Made by a program: the position numbers and the translations under genes. 64,000 nt of DNA from Pampus argenteus (Eukaryota > Chordata > Actinopteri > Scombriformes > Stromateidae), in contig CM072877.1 of NCBI GenBank assembly GCA_036937835.1, forward strand, positions 5,126,001 through 5,190,000, read 5' to 3'. This document shows positions 25,401-36,879 of the stretch, one piece after another. Each line of letters starts with the position of its first letter. Positions within the stretch are counted from its first letter, which is position 1. The notes under the pieces were generated by a model, which was not told the origin of the DNA, made no database searches, and saw nothing but the letters and a program-made list of their open reading frames with translations.

Positions 25401-26785
25401 TGATATACATTTAGTGCTGTAGAGTATGTCTGGCAACAGGATGATGTGTGTGGAATTGAGTCAAAATAGTGAAAAGAAACGTGTCACTTTTGGAAGAAAA
25501 CATTATGGATTATGTGGATTATGGTACGACTGTGAACCAAGAAGGTTTTTAGTATGTTCCTGCAGTGCGCGGTGGTCGTAGGGAAGTTTCAGTGCTTTTC
25601 TGTTCTTCCTGTCAAAGTTGCCTCACAGACAATTAGACCCCATTTAAATCTGGTAAAAAATGACGTATTGCTCAGGACGCACATGTCAGGACCTTTTAGT
25701 CCGCCTCTTGTTCAGTTTGTCCATCTTTCTCTATCTTTCTGTTTTAATGTCCCCGTGTATTTCGGTTAGTTTGTGGAAACTGAAACGTGTGGTTTTATTG
25801 TATTGAGCAGTGCTCTATATGGCAAAGAGGAGATTTAGACTCCAAAGCCGGATTATAAGGAAACAGCTATTTAGTGAAAGGTATGGCACAGAGCTGTAAC
25901 TGTGTGTGGAGAGGGATTTAAGTCTGGTGCTTAGTGTTGTAGTGGCAGAATAGGTTCCTTGTACAGTAGCCTAATCTTCACCAATCCCTTTAAATCTACC
26001 TGCTCTGGAAGAATTACCACGTTTAAGCAGCTCAGGTGTCTTTTCAGCACCTTGAAGACTTGTGGAGACGCTTTTGTTGAGGCCAGTTTGGAGAGTCTTC
26101 CCTCTGTGATGCTGTAGAGTGGCTGAAAACATCAGCGGTGGTCAGATTAGTTGGGGTTTGTTTTTTTTGCCAAATAACTTAGTAACTCTCTTAGTCCATG
26201 TTTATGAATGGCATGAAATAAACCTGCCACGAGTCCAGAGTTATTCTTCTGTTTAGCAAATGGTTATAGCAAAATCTTATTTTCACATGGATATGAAAAT
26301 AGATTTCAATGTTACAACAATGACTTTAAAAAACCTTTAAATTAACTTTGTGAAACTCTGAATCATCCGTGTAAGAGCAGACTGAGCAGCAGGAACAGAG
26401 GGCTGAATTTAGTTGTTTCATTCCTTCACGTTATTTACCACCTTAATATTAACATGAGAAATGTACAGCTCTTTAAATTGTTCTCCTCAATTGTACCAAC
26501 AGCTACTGGAAAACCAAGCAGCTGTCGCCGAAACGCCTCAGCACTGGCATCCTGATGTACACGCTGGCATCCTCCATGTGTGACCAAATCCATCTGTACG
26601 GCTTCTGGCCCTTCGGTTGGGACCCCAACACGGGTAAAGAGCTGCCATACCACTACTACGACAAGAAGGGCACCAAGTTCACTACCAAATGGCAAGAGTC
26701 CCATCAGCTTCCGGCCGAGTTCAAACTCCTCTACAAGATGCATACGGAGGGACTGCTGAAGCTGTCCCTCTCCCACTGTGCTTAG
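16282..26785 (+). CDS. ST8SIA3: ST8SIA3, alpha-2,8-sialyltransferase III (complete, 4 coding exons)
   Basis: Type II Golgi glycosyltransferase of family GT29 that transfers sialic acid from CMP-Neu5Ac in alpha-2,8 linkage to sialylated glycoproteins and glycolipids; it is known to be expressed mainly in brain. Coding exons 16282-16445, 23246-23365, 24642-25199 and 26503-26785 join (all junctions phase 2, GT/AG) to 1125 nt, 374 codons plus stop; human ST8SIA3 is 380. Visible in order: a signal-anchor near residues 5-26; a stem with N-glycosylation sequons; sialylmotif L around 154-200 (VVGNSGILTG, then DFVFRCN); sialylmotif S around 292-314 (RLSTGILM, then IHLYGFWPF); motif III HYYD at 331-334; motif VS HQLPAE at 348-353 with the presumed catalytic His348; and a C-terminal Cys373. 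The colinear match to the mammalian protein excludes ST8SIA1, 5 and 6 as far as I can judge. One oddity in motif L is Phe in KFDFVFR, where mammals have Ser. The start is discussed under exon 1. Confidence 0.97.
17160..17211 (+). mobile_element. Tc1-like transposase fragment
   Basis: One frame reads SPDLNPIQHLWDELAP, the hallmark C-terminal catalytic segment of Tc1/mariner transposases. Only about 50 bp survive, so it is a non-functional remnant in ST8SIA3 intron 1. Confidence 0.75.
17284..17345 (+). repeat. Abundant teleost dispersed repeat fragment (CTTTATTGGCCA...)
   Basis: AGAATCATCTTTATTGGCCA, then ATGTATGTTTACATATACAA and a CTCTGGTTT block, is a slightly diverged copy of a sequence I recognise as very common in fish genomes. 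The parental element is uncertain. Confidence 0.55.
17660..17985 (+). repeat. Teleost TAGTTCG...GGGAAATACGCTTATT element with (GCTAA)8
   Basis: Starts with TTTAAAGGAGTAGTTCGTCA and GGGAAATACGCTTATTTGCG, followed by TTCCTGAGAG and TTTATGCTAAGCTAAGC. (GCTAA)8 occupies 17879-17918. The layout matches a non-coding repeat common in percomorph genomes, with the GCTAA unit expanded here. Confidence 0.65.
18005..18205. repeat. Degenerate CTA/TAC trinucleotide tract
   Basis: Irregular ACTACTAC, CTACTGCT and TACTACTACAG units. The ORF through it is low complexity. Confidence 0.55.
19447..19473. repeat. (GT)n microsatellite
   Basis: GT run ending in GCGCGAG. Confidence 0.95.
19950..20130. promoter_or_regulatory. 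Candidate conserved element in ST8SIA3 intron 1
   Basis: GCTAATATTAGCCGCC (containing the palindrome GGCTAATATTAGCC), CCAATTAC and TAAAATGATTGACC in repeat-free sequence. Suggestive of a developmental CNE but not verifiable here. Confidence 0.35.
20919..20948 (+). CDS. ST8SIA3: Candidate 30-nt in-frame cassette microexon of ST8SIA3
   Basis: Lies in intron 1. It follows a long T-rich tract ending in TCCTGCAG and is followed by GAG|GTGAAT, so both splice sites look good. At 30 nt it preserves frame and phase: joined between exon 1 (ending CG) and the next exon (starting C), it changes R-SQ to R-ERPPRKPDLS-SQ, with no stop. The insert is basic and proline-rich and would sit in the stem just outside the membrane. 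I know of no counterpart in the mammalian protein, and inclusion is not shown by sequence alone. It could be a chance splice-site pair. Confidence 0.45.
21420..21669 (-). mobile_element. Possible pogo/Tigger-like transposase remnant
   Basis: A minus-strand frame of 81 codons contains VKFSGEDSATADTAGQTVF and a VTEIFDATQ segment, spaced like the SGE(D/A)..SAD..A...F and EQIFNADETG segments of Tigger-type transposases. Similarity is short and could be chance. Confidence 0.35.
23246..23365 (+). CDS. ST8SIA3: ST8SIA3 coding exon 2 (stem region)
   Basis: A 120-nt exon between a pyrimidine-rich TTTTGTGTAG acceptor and a CAGAG|GTAGGT donor. With the CG from exon 1 it reads RSQLAMKYLDPAF... to ...FIQQR, which aligns with the mammalian SQFALKFLDPSF...FLHQR stem. 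It contains two N-glycosylation sequons (NSS, NST). This direct join shows that the 30-nt segment in intron 1 is optional. Confidence 0.96.
23366..24641 (+). other. ST8SIA3 intron 2
   Basis: A 1.3-kb GT-AG intron containing the degenerate CAAGTC-type minisatellite. Otherwise AT-rich with no recognisable element. Confidence 0.93.
23655..23875. repeat. Degenerate CAAGTC-type minisatellite
   Basis: About 220 bp of irregular (T)CAAGTC(AA)/GACTTGAG units, for example TCAAGTCAAATCTCAAGTAA. It is 290 bp downstream of ST8SIA3 coding exon 2. Confidence 0.8.
24642..25199 (+). CDS. ST8SIA3: ST8SIA3 coding exon 3 (sialylmotif L)
   Basis: A 558-nt exon after a CATCTTGCAG acceptor. It encodes residues 95-280 plus two bases of codon 281, including SVRIGQLMHYDYSS, all of sialylmotif L, and the family-characteristic FNPSILEKYYNNLLT and LDGAILWIPAFFFH segments. 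The donor is AACAA|GTAAGA at 25200. A shorter ORF starting at the ATG at 24718 lies inside this exon and is not a separate gene. Confidence 0.97.
25200..26502 (+). other. ST8SIA3 intron 3
   Basis: A 1.3-kb GT-AG intron. It contains one copy of a dispersed repeat (25308-25470) also found near 7 kb and 51.6 kb. No other feature was recognised. Confidence 0.93.
25308..25470 (+). repeat. Dispersed repeat family A, copy 2
   Basis: CTTAAACAGCTGGGCACTGT, TGCATTTGTTGGGAACTATT, AGTGGCGGATTGATA and TGTGTGGAATTGAGTCAAAA match copy 1 block for block. Confidence 0.7.
26503..26785 (+). CDS. ST8SIA3: ST8SIA3 terminal coding exon (motifs S, III, VS)
   Basis: Begins after ACCAACAG and completes Asn281, then reads YWKTKQLSPKRLSTGILM and onward through motif S, HYYD, HQLPAEF and the terminal LSLSHCA, with TAG at 26783-26785. 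Nearly all residues shared by vertebrate ST8SIA3 C-termini are present. 3'UTR follows without a further coding exon. Confidence 0.97.
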
Positions 26786-29700
26786 GGCTAAAACTGCAGC
26801 AACTCCAACGCTTCCACTCGTCAGAGTTACAGAAACTACCAGCAAGACAAGCGGAAGATTTATGTGGTTTTGTCAAAAGCAAAATCTGAGGCTGACTTGG
26901 GTTCTTAAACTGTTTTTAGCCCTGAAGATCCCTGAGCAAAAAGCACATAATCCTGGGCTCAAGGCGAACAGCAGCTCGAGAAACGAGGAGTGTATTCATT
27001 TTCTATTGCTCGTGAAACTGAAGGCGATGAGAGAGGAGGCTGCAGCTGGACTTTTAAGCAATGCAGAATATCACAAGCTTATATCGTTTAATGGCGTTTG
27101 TTTTGGGTTTTTTTACACTTGCCTGTGTAACACCAAGACAGTGTTCAGACCGACCACCTGCACCGTGTGAAAAAAAACACAGAGCCCCTCATTCATTTCA
27201 ATGACAGCACAAAGCAAGTAGATATGTACAAGAGCTCGTAGTACTTTGACGAAGGATAAAATGGCTGTCACCTTTGCCAACTTTCCAGAGTGATAAATGT
27301 CTCGTATCATTATGAACAGCTGTGTAGTGTTTTGGTGTTTGACCTTTAAATTCATTGATTTTTAAAAAAATCCAAACTGGATTTATTACCTAGAGAAGTG
27401 TACCAATGACAACACGGCCTGTGTGTGTTTTTTAATGCAGTGCTGTTTTCAGTCCGAATGCCTCGTAAGACCGTAATGTGGTTGTTCACAGTTTGACTCA
27501 GACATACCTTACCTTTTCTTCTGCCAGGATCAGACAACACAATGATCTTTGAAATGGTCTTTGTGTCTTTATAAAGTCATAAATTCTTGCCGTGACGATT
27601 TCTTTCACAATATGTGTGGTGTTCAAGGTCGATCGGGATCGTTGTTGTTGCTCACAGTCGTGCACGGAAGAGTGCTCTGTGCTCCTGGTGGAGAACGTCA
27701 CGGAAAACATATCGAAGTCGTAAAATTACTCTGCAAGAAAATCACGCTAGTCTCGAATTGTCTTCCACACTACAAGGGATAAAACTAGCAGTTGTCGCCC
27801 TCTATGCTAACTTTATTTAGCCATTATCAGGCTGATACGGTGTAGTCATACTGTGGGATATCAAAAGATCTACAGAACCAGAAACAGTTTCGCTGCATTT
27901 TTTGGTTTACATATGATTGTGTTACAGCTGAGGTGAACAGGATATGGCTCGTGCTTGCTCCATTTGGAAATGGTACACTTGAAATGCATCTTTAATTTAG
28001 AGTGCAATGAGTGCAAAATTTAAATAAACTAATCATAGATAGAGTCACGGTAATTTAGTCACATGATTATAGAACTTTTCAATTTGCTATCCAGATTTCA
28101 TCCTAAAGCTGATGATTAAAGGGCCGATATTGACTCTGGCTTTAGTCACCAGCAACTCCTGAGAAAATATCTTCAGCAGCTCGATGTTCCTTTCTTCACT
28201 AGCTAGTTGCTAACTTGTCTGTCTGCTGTTCGGTGTTGGGCAGGAAGTGTACAGTGTATTTTTGGAGATTATTTAAGGTTATTGAGAGTCAAAACAACAG
28301 TTAATCTTAATGAGAGTAAAATGCCACACTCAACAAATACTTCACTACGCGGTAAATTCAAGTATTCCTGCATAACTATCGGAGCAAATGCTATTTCATA
28401 TTGTTACCTTATTTGTTACTATAAGCTGGAAACTTTGCCACAGCAACAACTGGCACAATCAGTCAAAGAGACGTAGTTGTGCGTCCATGTGACAACAAGA
28501 ACACGGCAAACTGAGAGCTCACAGTGCGTTCTTTAATAAGTCACTTTTTTTTTACTATATATTTGAAATCTTATTACATGAGGAAAACTTATAGTCAGTC
28601 TGTAATGATATGTCCGAATTCAAAAGTTTCATAGATAATCGCGGCAGGCCACGTCTTGTAATCTACTGCATGCTCTATGACCTTAATTAACTTTCTTAAT
28701 CGACATTTGAGGAAACTTGCTAGACGTTGAGATACAAAACCACAACATTTTGGATCGAGGTAGAACTTTGTGCAGCCGAGGAGTCGCTAGTAGCCGATAA
28801 CTGTTGCTAACAGCTTAGTTTAGAATTAGGTTATGTTAATTGTGTCTGAGTAATTCAACTAATGATGTGCTTTTTCTCATTTGTTTAAGCTTGATCTTTT
28901 TTTTTTTTTTTTTTAAGTGACAGGCCTATTTTGTAAAAAATTACTAATGTTTGCTTGGTTGAAAAGTCAGCACTATGCAAGCACCAATTTATCAGGAAGA
29001 TTCACTTTAAGCAGTTTTCTCCATTTTCATGTCCTATCTTATGATGTGTTTTTTTAGCCTCCATTTATGTGTGTTTACAGCAACAATATCAAGTATAGAA
29101 AATAGGAAATACAGTTCAGAATATAGGCTCATAGTCCCGTAGTCCTATGAATCGTGTGGCTCCATTCTCAGCCAGTCATTTCATCATCTGCATTTGCTGA
29201 TGCTCGATAGCGCTAATGAGGGAATAGAGAGACACTGTATTACACTCTACAACCTACACTCTATTAGCTTTGATAATACCTAGTAATATCTTAAAATTTG
29301 TCTCTCAGCCTGAGACTCAGCAGCACAACGATAAAAAATAAATTAAAATAATGTAATTCTGACTGTTTTGTTGTTTTAGATATTTCGGTCAAGATTATTG
29401 GTTGGTGATCTGGAAGAAAAAATGATTTTGTGGCATGTTTCATATTTTATATCAGCATGTGAATTTTATTCAAATTCTAATTTAAAAAAAAATAAATTGT
29501 TTGGGTCAGTGAAAAATATCTAAATCAACATTTGACGTTTTTAAAATTGTTTTATTAGAAATCCTTGAATTGCTGTATATACATACTCAGCTATAAGGAC
29601 CAAGGCTAAAGATTGCTGCTGCTGGATTGTGAATCTACAAGGAGACAAACGACAGGATACATCTACCACCCAACCTACACACACTTACATAATGATGGGT

Positions 29701-32000
29701 GCAGTCCTTCATACATTTTCATGTACTTGCACCGGACTTAAACCATGTGTTGCAGATTGACCCCAAAAAAAAAGAAGAAAGAATTTAGGAAGAAATAACA
29801 GCAAGAAAAGATTTTATTAGAGTCGCCACTAAACAACAAAAATCTATTTGGTGGAGTAAAGATCGAGTCAAATTATTTCAGTTGCGATTATGTTTTCTTT
29901 TAATTCAATGACAAAATCCGCCAACAATTAAGTAAATATTGAATGTGAATTTTGTTCCTCTTGGGATTCCATAGTGTCTGTGTGCATTTGTATGCTCAGG
30001 TTGTTGTGAATGGGTACAAACTGCTTTTATCGTAGCTTCAGTTTGGGGTTTAGCAAGACATTCCTGTGTGTTTTGTGATATGTCAGCGTTCTGCGGGTCA
30101 ATCTTGTATTTGTCTATTAGCAATGAATTTGTATTATTGATTTGCAATGCTCAATGGTGTTTCGTTTCTGGTGGTTTTAACCTGGGAATATATATGTTTA
30201 TGTTGTTATCTTTACCATCATATCCTGCAATATCCAGAATGTTCCACAAATTGGAATCAGTAATTTGCGTCTGGTTATTTTTTTTTCCCCCAAAGGAAAC
30301 ACAAACATTCATATAGTATAAACGTATAAACGTGTAAGCTGATGGAGGTGGTCTGTAGTTAAAGAGAGCAAGGCTGTTATCAATAATATCGATATCTGTT
30401 GTCATTATCAATACCATTTCTATCAAAGGGGGTCAGAAGACGGGTGCATTCTCCCTGAACCTGCGCGTGGAACTTTCAATATTTCAGGTGTGAAATTTAA
30501 AAATTTATATGTCATATCATATGTGAAACAACTTCTCACGTGATAGACGTGCAAGCACATGGGTTGTTTTTTTTTAACATTTCATTTTTTCATTGTTTTT
30601 CTTGTGTTTTTTTCATTTTTGCCGCAATATGTCAATGAGACAACAAAACAGAGAGAGAAACTGGGACTATTTTTATAATGAATCTCAGCTGTACTTTTGT
30701 TGCCTCTTATTAGTTTGTTTGCTTTTCGTCTCATATAGTTTCATTCTGAAACAAGATACCGATGACTTGAAACATTTTCAGGACTTTGACAAAAAGATTG
30801 TCGGAATGAAGGTTGAGTTGGGATATTATTTAATAATAAGAATACTGTTATTTTCTGACTTGAACACGTTACCTGCAAACTCTTTAAAGTTCATAGGATG
30901 TGACTGTATTTTATTTGTGTCACCATTTATTTTTGTAATGTAAAATATAGATAAGTATCAGGTAACAATTTTCCAGAATGCATTTCTGGAATGAAACGTA
31001 TCATTGCTCCATACATCAGTATGTCTTTAGAGATCATTCTATGAGGAGTAATATATACTAAAACCACATTTAGATATCATACACAATATGCTGTAGATTA
31101 ATAAATAGTTTTTATTCTTCCAAAACTTGAAAGACAATATATCTACTCTGTATTCATTAAGTCATTGAGTCATTAAAATGAATGATGTTATAAATTTGAC
31201 GAAGCGAGTCCTGTCTTATTTTTAAGTGGATGTTAACTGATTGCTTCTGAAGACTGAAGTATGTTGAATGCACTTTAAAGTTCGAGGACATGCATTAATC
31301 CTGTAATTGTAATTTTGTTATTGTGGTTTTGTGTTGGATTAATTATACTGATAAAACAGAAGGCCAGCGGCTATAACGTGTATATATATTATGGCTGGGA
31401 CGTTAATGTCTTTATTTGGATTAATTATTTAGAAAGAAATTCATTTGTTAAAATAATCACATATAATTATTTTAGAATAATATCAGAAGTTTTCCAGCCG
31501 GAACCTTTGTATTCACTTGTTTCTGGTACCTGTAAAGCAGATGCACACGTGACATCCGGCAAAACAAAGATGGACGACGAAAGAGCTTCACTTGGCTTAT
31601 CGAGGGTTTCATTTTTACTTTAAAGAACGTCCTGATGCAACGCTGGATGAGGATATTTGCTGTCATACAGTTTCATTCATACGAGCACAGGACCGTCACA
31701 ACACCTGACTGTACGTAAATATGACTCAAACCTAATAACTGAATTTGACTTGAGCCGAATGTGTCACATGACCTTAAAGGCTTTGGACGGAATCACTGCA
31801 GCGTTAAAAACTAATGCAGCATGTTAGCCAAGAAAAGCTTTTAAACATGGATGATGTCTTTTTCTGTCACGTGTTGGGAGCGATAATGTACATGATACAT
31901 GAGTATCAGTCTCTAAGAATGTGTGTGTTGTTTGTGTGTGACAGTGTAAATATGGATTTGTCCACGTTGCACAAGGGTCAAACAACATTCTGTGATTTTT
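26786..32000 (+). other. ST8SIA3 3'UTR and start of intergenic region
   Basis: No coding sequence recognised. AATAAA hexamers occur at 28023-28028, 29337-29342 and 31100-31105; none has a clear GU-rich downstream element, so the transcript end is unknown. The sequence is AT-rich and largely free of simple repeats, unlike its flanks. That would fit a long 3'UTR but does not prove one. Confidence 0.5.
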
Positions 32001-32159
32001 AACCTTGTGACAGGGGAGGAGATCCATGTGCGATTACGTGTTCACAACAGAACAGGCAAGAATGTGAGGTTTTGTCAGCAATTCATTCAGGCATCATTCA
32101 AAGGTTGTTTTTGTTTTATTGTCTCATCTAATCTTAGTCATTAATTTATCATCGTCATT

Positions 32160-32285
32160 CATTTGTGGGACATTTAATGCCTTTATTAGGGAGCAATAGT
32201 GAAGAGAAGACAGGAAGTGAAGGAGAAACATGGGACAACATTCAACATGGTCTCTGGTTGGGTCTGATTTGAGGACATTAGGATT
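32160..32285 (+). repeat. Diverged tRNA-related SINE-like remnant
   Basis: TTTATTAGGGAGCAATAGTG, then GAAGACAGGAAGTGAAGGAG, ACATGGGACAACATTCAACA and GGTTGGGTCTGATTTGAGG follow the order of a common fish repeat whose consensus carries GACAGGAAA, GACATGCA and a tRNA-like GGNNNGAATCGAACC. Strongly decayed. Confidence 0.45.
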
Positions 32286-32388
32286 CATGATCAGTGTTTT
32301 TTGTGACCCACTTTCGAGAAGGTCGTCACTTTTCACAAATGTCTTCGCTCTCGAAGTCTAAAACATAGGTCCTCACAAAGATATAAAA

Positions 32389-32415
32389 CACACACACACA
32401 CACACACACACACAA
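32389..32415. repeat. (CA)n microsatellite with CCTCACAAAGATATAAA flank
   Basis: The run follows GTCCTCACAAAGATATAAAA. A near-identical flank precedes the (CA)n at 35632. Confidence 0.9.
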
Positions 32416-32530
32416 AGAAGGAGGGTTTTTCCCCTGAAAAGCAAACAGAGATGATGTCAGACACCGGCAGCCTGCGGGTCGATACTGTGCTGCTGGTTTT
32501 TAGGGAGCGTGGTGAACTCTCCAGCTTCTG

Positions 32531-32543
32531 AGGTCAAAGGTCA
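32531..32543 (+). promoter_or_regulatory. Perfect DR1 nuclear-receptor element
   Basis: AGGTCAAAGGTCA exactly matches the direct-repeat-1 consensus bound by HNF4, RXR heterodimers and COUP-TFs. About 10 kb upstream of ONECUT2. Confidence 0.6.
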
Positions 32544-33221
32544 GGGGACGTCTTCTGAAGCACTGCTTGGATGGGACAGAGGGAATTTTTGTCAGAAAAC
32601 CAGTAAACCATTTTTTTTCCCCTCATAGTTTTACCATCAACAACTGACGACTGCGTCCTGGAGGCATCAAACATCAGCGTCATGTGCAGCTGCAGCAACA
32701 AAATCATCTGCGTAAAATCAGGAAAATTATACTGTAAAGTTATATACGTCTTTTTTTAGATTGAAGCTTGTTGAAAATGTCTTCTGATAATAAATGTGTG
32801 TATGTGTGTATAAACAGCCTCTGCTTGTGCATTTACGCAGGTGTCCCTTTCCCTAACTCTTAACGATCAGTAATCAATAGCTCTGTTTGATGAAATGATG
32901 CCATTATTTCTACACAGAATAGAACTAAAATAATAATCACACATATATCATGATAATGTAAACCAAAACGAGCGGTTGATCATAAAAGATAAAAGCTTAA
33001 CACATGCACATCTGACTAAAAGAAACATCACATTAAATAGCAACTGATTTGTGGATATTTATGGAAATGTGTAAATTATATTTGAATAGATTTTTTTGTT
33101 TTGTATATAATTTATTTTATGGTAAATTACAGTAATTTTTAAATTTTGATTATTATTATATATATATATTTTTTTTTTTTTTTTGATGTAACAACCGGCA
33201 GAAGAATGTAGGTCAGCATAT

Positions 33222-33229
33222 ATGCAAAT
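33222..33229 (+). promoter_or_regulatory. Octamer (POU) motif
   Basis: ATGCAAAT consensus, 41 bp from the DR1 at 33270. Only eight bases, so weak alone. Confidence 0.35.
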
Positions 33230-33269
33230 GAGCGAGGTCAGATGGCGCATGCCAGAGGTGGCTGATCTC

Positions 33270-33282
33270 TGACCTTTGACCT
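33270..33282 (-). promoter_or_regulatory. Perfect DR1 nuclear-receptor element
   Basis: TGACCTTTGACCT on the plus strand equals AGGTCAAAGGTCA on the minus. Lies in a repeat-free, balanced block (33190-33330) that also holds the octamer. Confidence 0.6.
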
Positions 33283-34598
33283 TTTCAGTCCTGATGCTTT
33301 ATGTCAGCAGCTGATGACAATAGAAAATCTGCAAGAAACTATTCATGGCATTACTTTTGAAAGTAATGCGCTCTACTATATATAAAAATATTAATGTGTC
33401 ACAAGAAGATTCTGTAGAAAAAAAAAATAATAATAATAATAATGTATGATTAATGTATAACCCTGTTAAATCCTGTTATATATTGAAGTGAAGCAGCAAA
33501 GATGATGTTTGGGTGGAATTATGTATTATTGGTGCAGCAGCGTGGGAATATACAATAAGCCACTATTGATGTATAAGAATTATAAACTACTGGAGAGCAA
33601 CAGAAGAAAATAAGATATTATACAACAGATGTTTGACTGGAAATGTTCAACTCTGTTGTGACTGTCAGTTTTTAAAGATAAGAAGGAAATTGTCATTGAT
33701 TCCTGCAGGAGGAAATTAGGTCAGTGCAGCAGTGAAAATACAAACAGATGAACAGAAAGGCAAGTAAACAAATGAGGAAGAACGTGAGCAAAGAGGTGAA
33801 TAAATATACAGATAGGTGAGTACGGTTTTTAAAAAGCACACCTGCTAGGAATATTTATATATAACAATTTATATATAACAAATATTTTTTGTTTAATGAA
33901 TATTATTATATATTCATTAAATAGTAAATACATTACTGTATAGTGAAGAACATTCATTCATTCACTCATACAAATCAAGGCACTGCAGATCAAAGACAAG
34001 CCGTGCCGACAAATATGAGAGAACAAATGTAATTATGCAATGTTTTATTTGTTTCTTCAGGATAACCTCCAACAATGACCTGGTTTTTATGATATGTATG
34101 ATTTCATGATATGAAATATGTCAAATCAAAGCTCCCTGTCCAAAAAAAAAGGACAGAAATAAACATACAAAAATATTTGAGTGGTTGAAGTGATGAAACT
34201 GCAAGGTACAAAACTATGTTTGCTGCTTATATCATTTTTAAATTCAATATTAATTAGATCTGATTCTAAATATTTGAAACCAGACAAATTAGTTTATATA
34301 AAAAGCACTAATGCATACAAATACAGTGAATACTCATAGCAAAATGTTAGTTACAATAGTACCTGGCTATTGCTTATGTGTAGATGGACCCACACGTTAC
34401 AGAAATGGTCTGACGTCATTGGCTGAAATGAGAGATGAGCACTTTAATCACATGCTGGAAAACCATTGATAAGGTGCATCTCTAAGTTTGAGGGCAAATA
34501 TTCTCTGTGAATGTGTTTTGACACATACACCAGCTCTGCTAATCTGCTGTCATCTCCGATTCGACCATGTGCAGACGTGAAATATTAATGTGGCTTCT

Positions 34599-34647
34599 CT
34601 TCTTCTTCTTCTTCTTCTTCTTCTTCTTCTTCTTCTTCTTCTTCTTC
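34599..34647. repeat. (TTC)n trinucleotide run
   Basis: About 16 TTC units ((GAA)n on the minus strand). Confidence 0.97.
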
Positions 34648-35629
34648 CCTTTGATCACAAGTCTGAGAACTCAGAAACACTCGGCCTCAGTCTGCAGCCG
34701 TCGCGCTGATTGTCGACGCTGTCTTCAGGCCGAGAGGAAATCAATAAATCAAATGTTATGATTAAAAGAGCAACACGCCAGAGGACATTAAATAATCATA
34801 GAATGAGGAGGAGGAAGACGAGGAAGACACCCCCACCCCCCCACTCACCCTTTCCTTTAGTCTGTAGTTAATAAACAACTCTGTTAAACTAACCTGCTGC
34901 TATATATCTTTCATTAGCTGTGAGTTTGGGGATTAGGACGTATATGATAAAACATACATCTGTGTTGTTATGTTTGAAATATAAAATGGTTCTAGAAGAT
35001 AAATCAGGCTGAGTGTAAACATAGTAGTACATAGATAGTAATGCTGCTTTTTAAACAATATTTCTTTATATTTACTTCTTTTTTTTTTTTGACAAATGTA
35101 AAATCTGATAAAATCCCGGCCCCTCACAGTGGAATTTACACCAGGATCAGATCTGGTTGTATTGTTATGATGATGATGACGACACATAGACAACATAATG
35201 ATTTATTAACAAGAAGTAAGATTTAATATTGAGTTTCACATTGAATACGTTTAGTTATCAATACTGCACAGAGTAAAGCTTTCATTTGACACACACATGA
35301 ACACATAACAAACACACAGAAGAAGAGAGAAAACATCCCAGACTGTACGTTTGTAATTTCAGCCTTCTTTAGAGTTTAAATGTAAATCTTTCCGTTATTT
35401 CCTGCCAGTAAAGTTCAGTCATGATTTTTTATTATCGAAGCACCAAACAGCATTTTGAACAGTGAGAAACTGGAACAAACCAGGTCAAGTTGCAGATGTG
35501 CACAAACTAGAGTTTGATAAATGATGGCGGAAAAATGTAATACAAAAATGTAATCATTTTTATTTCTGTGAAAAATGTTAAAAACATTTAAAATGATAAA
35601 ATGTAAATTATACTCTTCACAAAGACATA

Positions 35630-35631
<2 letters not shown>

Positions 35632-35668
<37 letters not shown>
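35632..35668. repeat. (CA)n microsatellite
   Basis: Preceded by CTTCACAAAGACATAATA, the same flank type as at 32370. Confidence 0.95.
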
Positions 35669-35670
<2 letters not shown>

Positions 35671-35847
35671 GTCCAGCAGTGTTAACTAGTGTGTACAGAT
35701 GAGAAGTAAAGCTGCCCTCAGATCACTGAGCTGCTTCTATAAGAGGAAACTCAGCTCACATGGAAATTCATCACTAATATTGATCTGAATTAGCATGAGC
35801 TGCCTCTGCCTGTGGCCATGTTCCCTCTGATGTTTGCTAAAACATAT

Positions 35848-35879
<32 letters not shown>
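35848..35879. repeat. (GT)n microsatellite
   Basis: Uninterrupted GT run. Confidence 0.95.
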
Positions 35880-35884
<5 letters not shown>

Positions 35885-36830
35885 TCTTTTAGTATGTACA
35901 CTCTTAATTACAAGAGCTATAAGCAATAAGATAAGCAATAAAATACAGTAAAGGTATAAAAACACATTTAAACACAAGATGTTCAACGGTTATACTATTA
36001 TATTATAATTAAATACTATCTGTAAATTTTATATATATATATATATATATAATTGCTTATATATATATTCTATATTTTGATATTGTATTTATAATCTACA
36101 ATTAAAGCTCATATTTACAGGCTGCGTCCAGCATTCTTACACTAAAACATATATATTTAAATTTGAAATGAATGGTCGGATATGAATTCCTTTTAATAAT
36201 AATACACTTAAAATGCATTTACAAATACAAATTTCATGATGAGCTTAGTGTCATAATAAAATGATGATTTATACTGAAACTATTTACTGTACAAATGATG
36301 AAAATAGCTTTGCATTTTTAGCTATTTTTTCTTCTTTTCTACTTAAAAGTCCTCAAACATTAGCTGTAATGTTACCTGTGAAATTAATCTCATCATACAA
36401 AACAATAAATGTAACTTTTTTTTTTTTTTTTTTTAAAGGACTCTGTTGTTGCAGCTGGCTTTGGGTTTAGCAAAGAGTTCAAGAATGTGCAATAACTAAT
36501 ACGCGCAGTCATACAGGCATGGGACGATATTAAATGAGTGTTTATTTAGAGTTGGAAACAGGGTGATGATGGCGTGCGGTCACATTTGAATACAGCGGGT
36601 CGGCTCTGCACGAGGCCATTGTGTTCACATTAAAAGCTGATTTCACGGCCAACAGAACTGCAACAAAAGAGGCAGCAGGTCCGAAAAGTTTGAAAAGACT
36701 TGAAGTGAATAAAGGAGGAAGAGAAAGAGGAGGAGGTGGAAGAGGAGGAGGAGAAGAGGGAGGAAGAATAGAGGGAAGAAGGGAGATGATGGAAGTGTCC
36801 TTTATTTTTCTATATTATTGCATCTGAATA

Positions 36831-36831
<1 letters not shown>

Positions 36832-36871
<40 letters not shown>
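36832..36871. repeat. (GT)n microsatellite
   Basis: Uninterrupted GT run bordering the degenerate TATCTCTGTATAT tract. Confidence 0.95.
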
Positions 36872-36872
<1 letters not shown>

Positions 36873-36879
36873 ATTTTAT

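Larger units (their letters stand above)
32001..36830. other. AT-rich intergenic sequence between ST8SIA3 and ONECUT2
   Basis: No gene recognised. Contains a SINE-like remnant, (CA)n at 32389-32415, two DR1 sites, (TTC)n, (CA)n at 35632-35668, (GT)n at 35848-35879 and (TA)n at 36030-36050. 36720-36790 is purine-rich. Confidence 0.5.
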
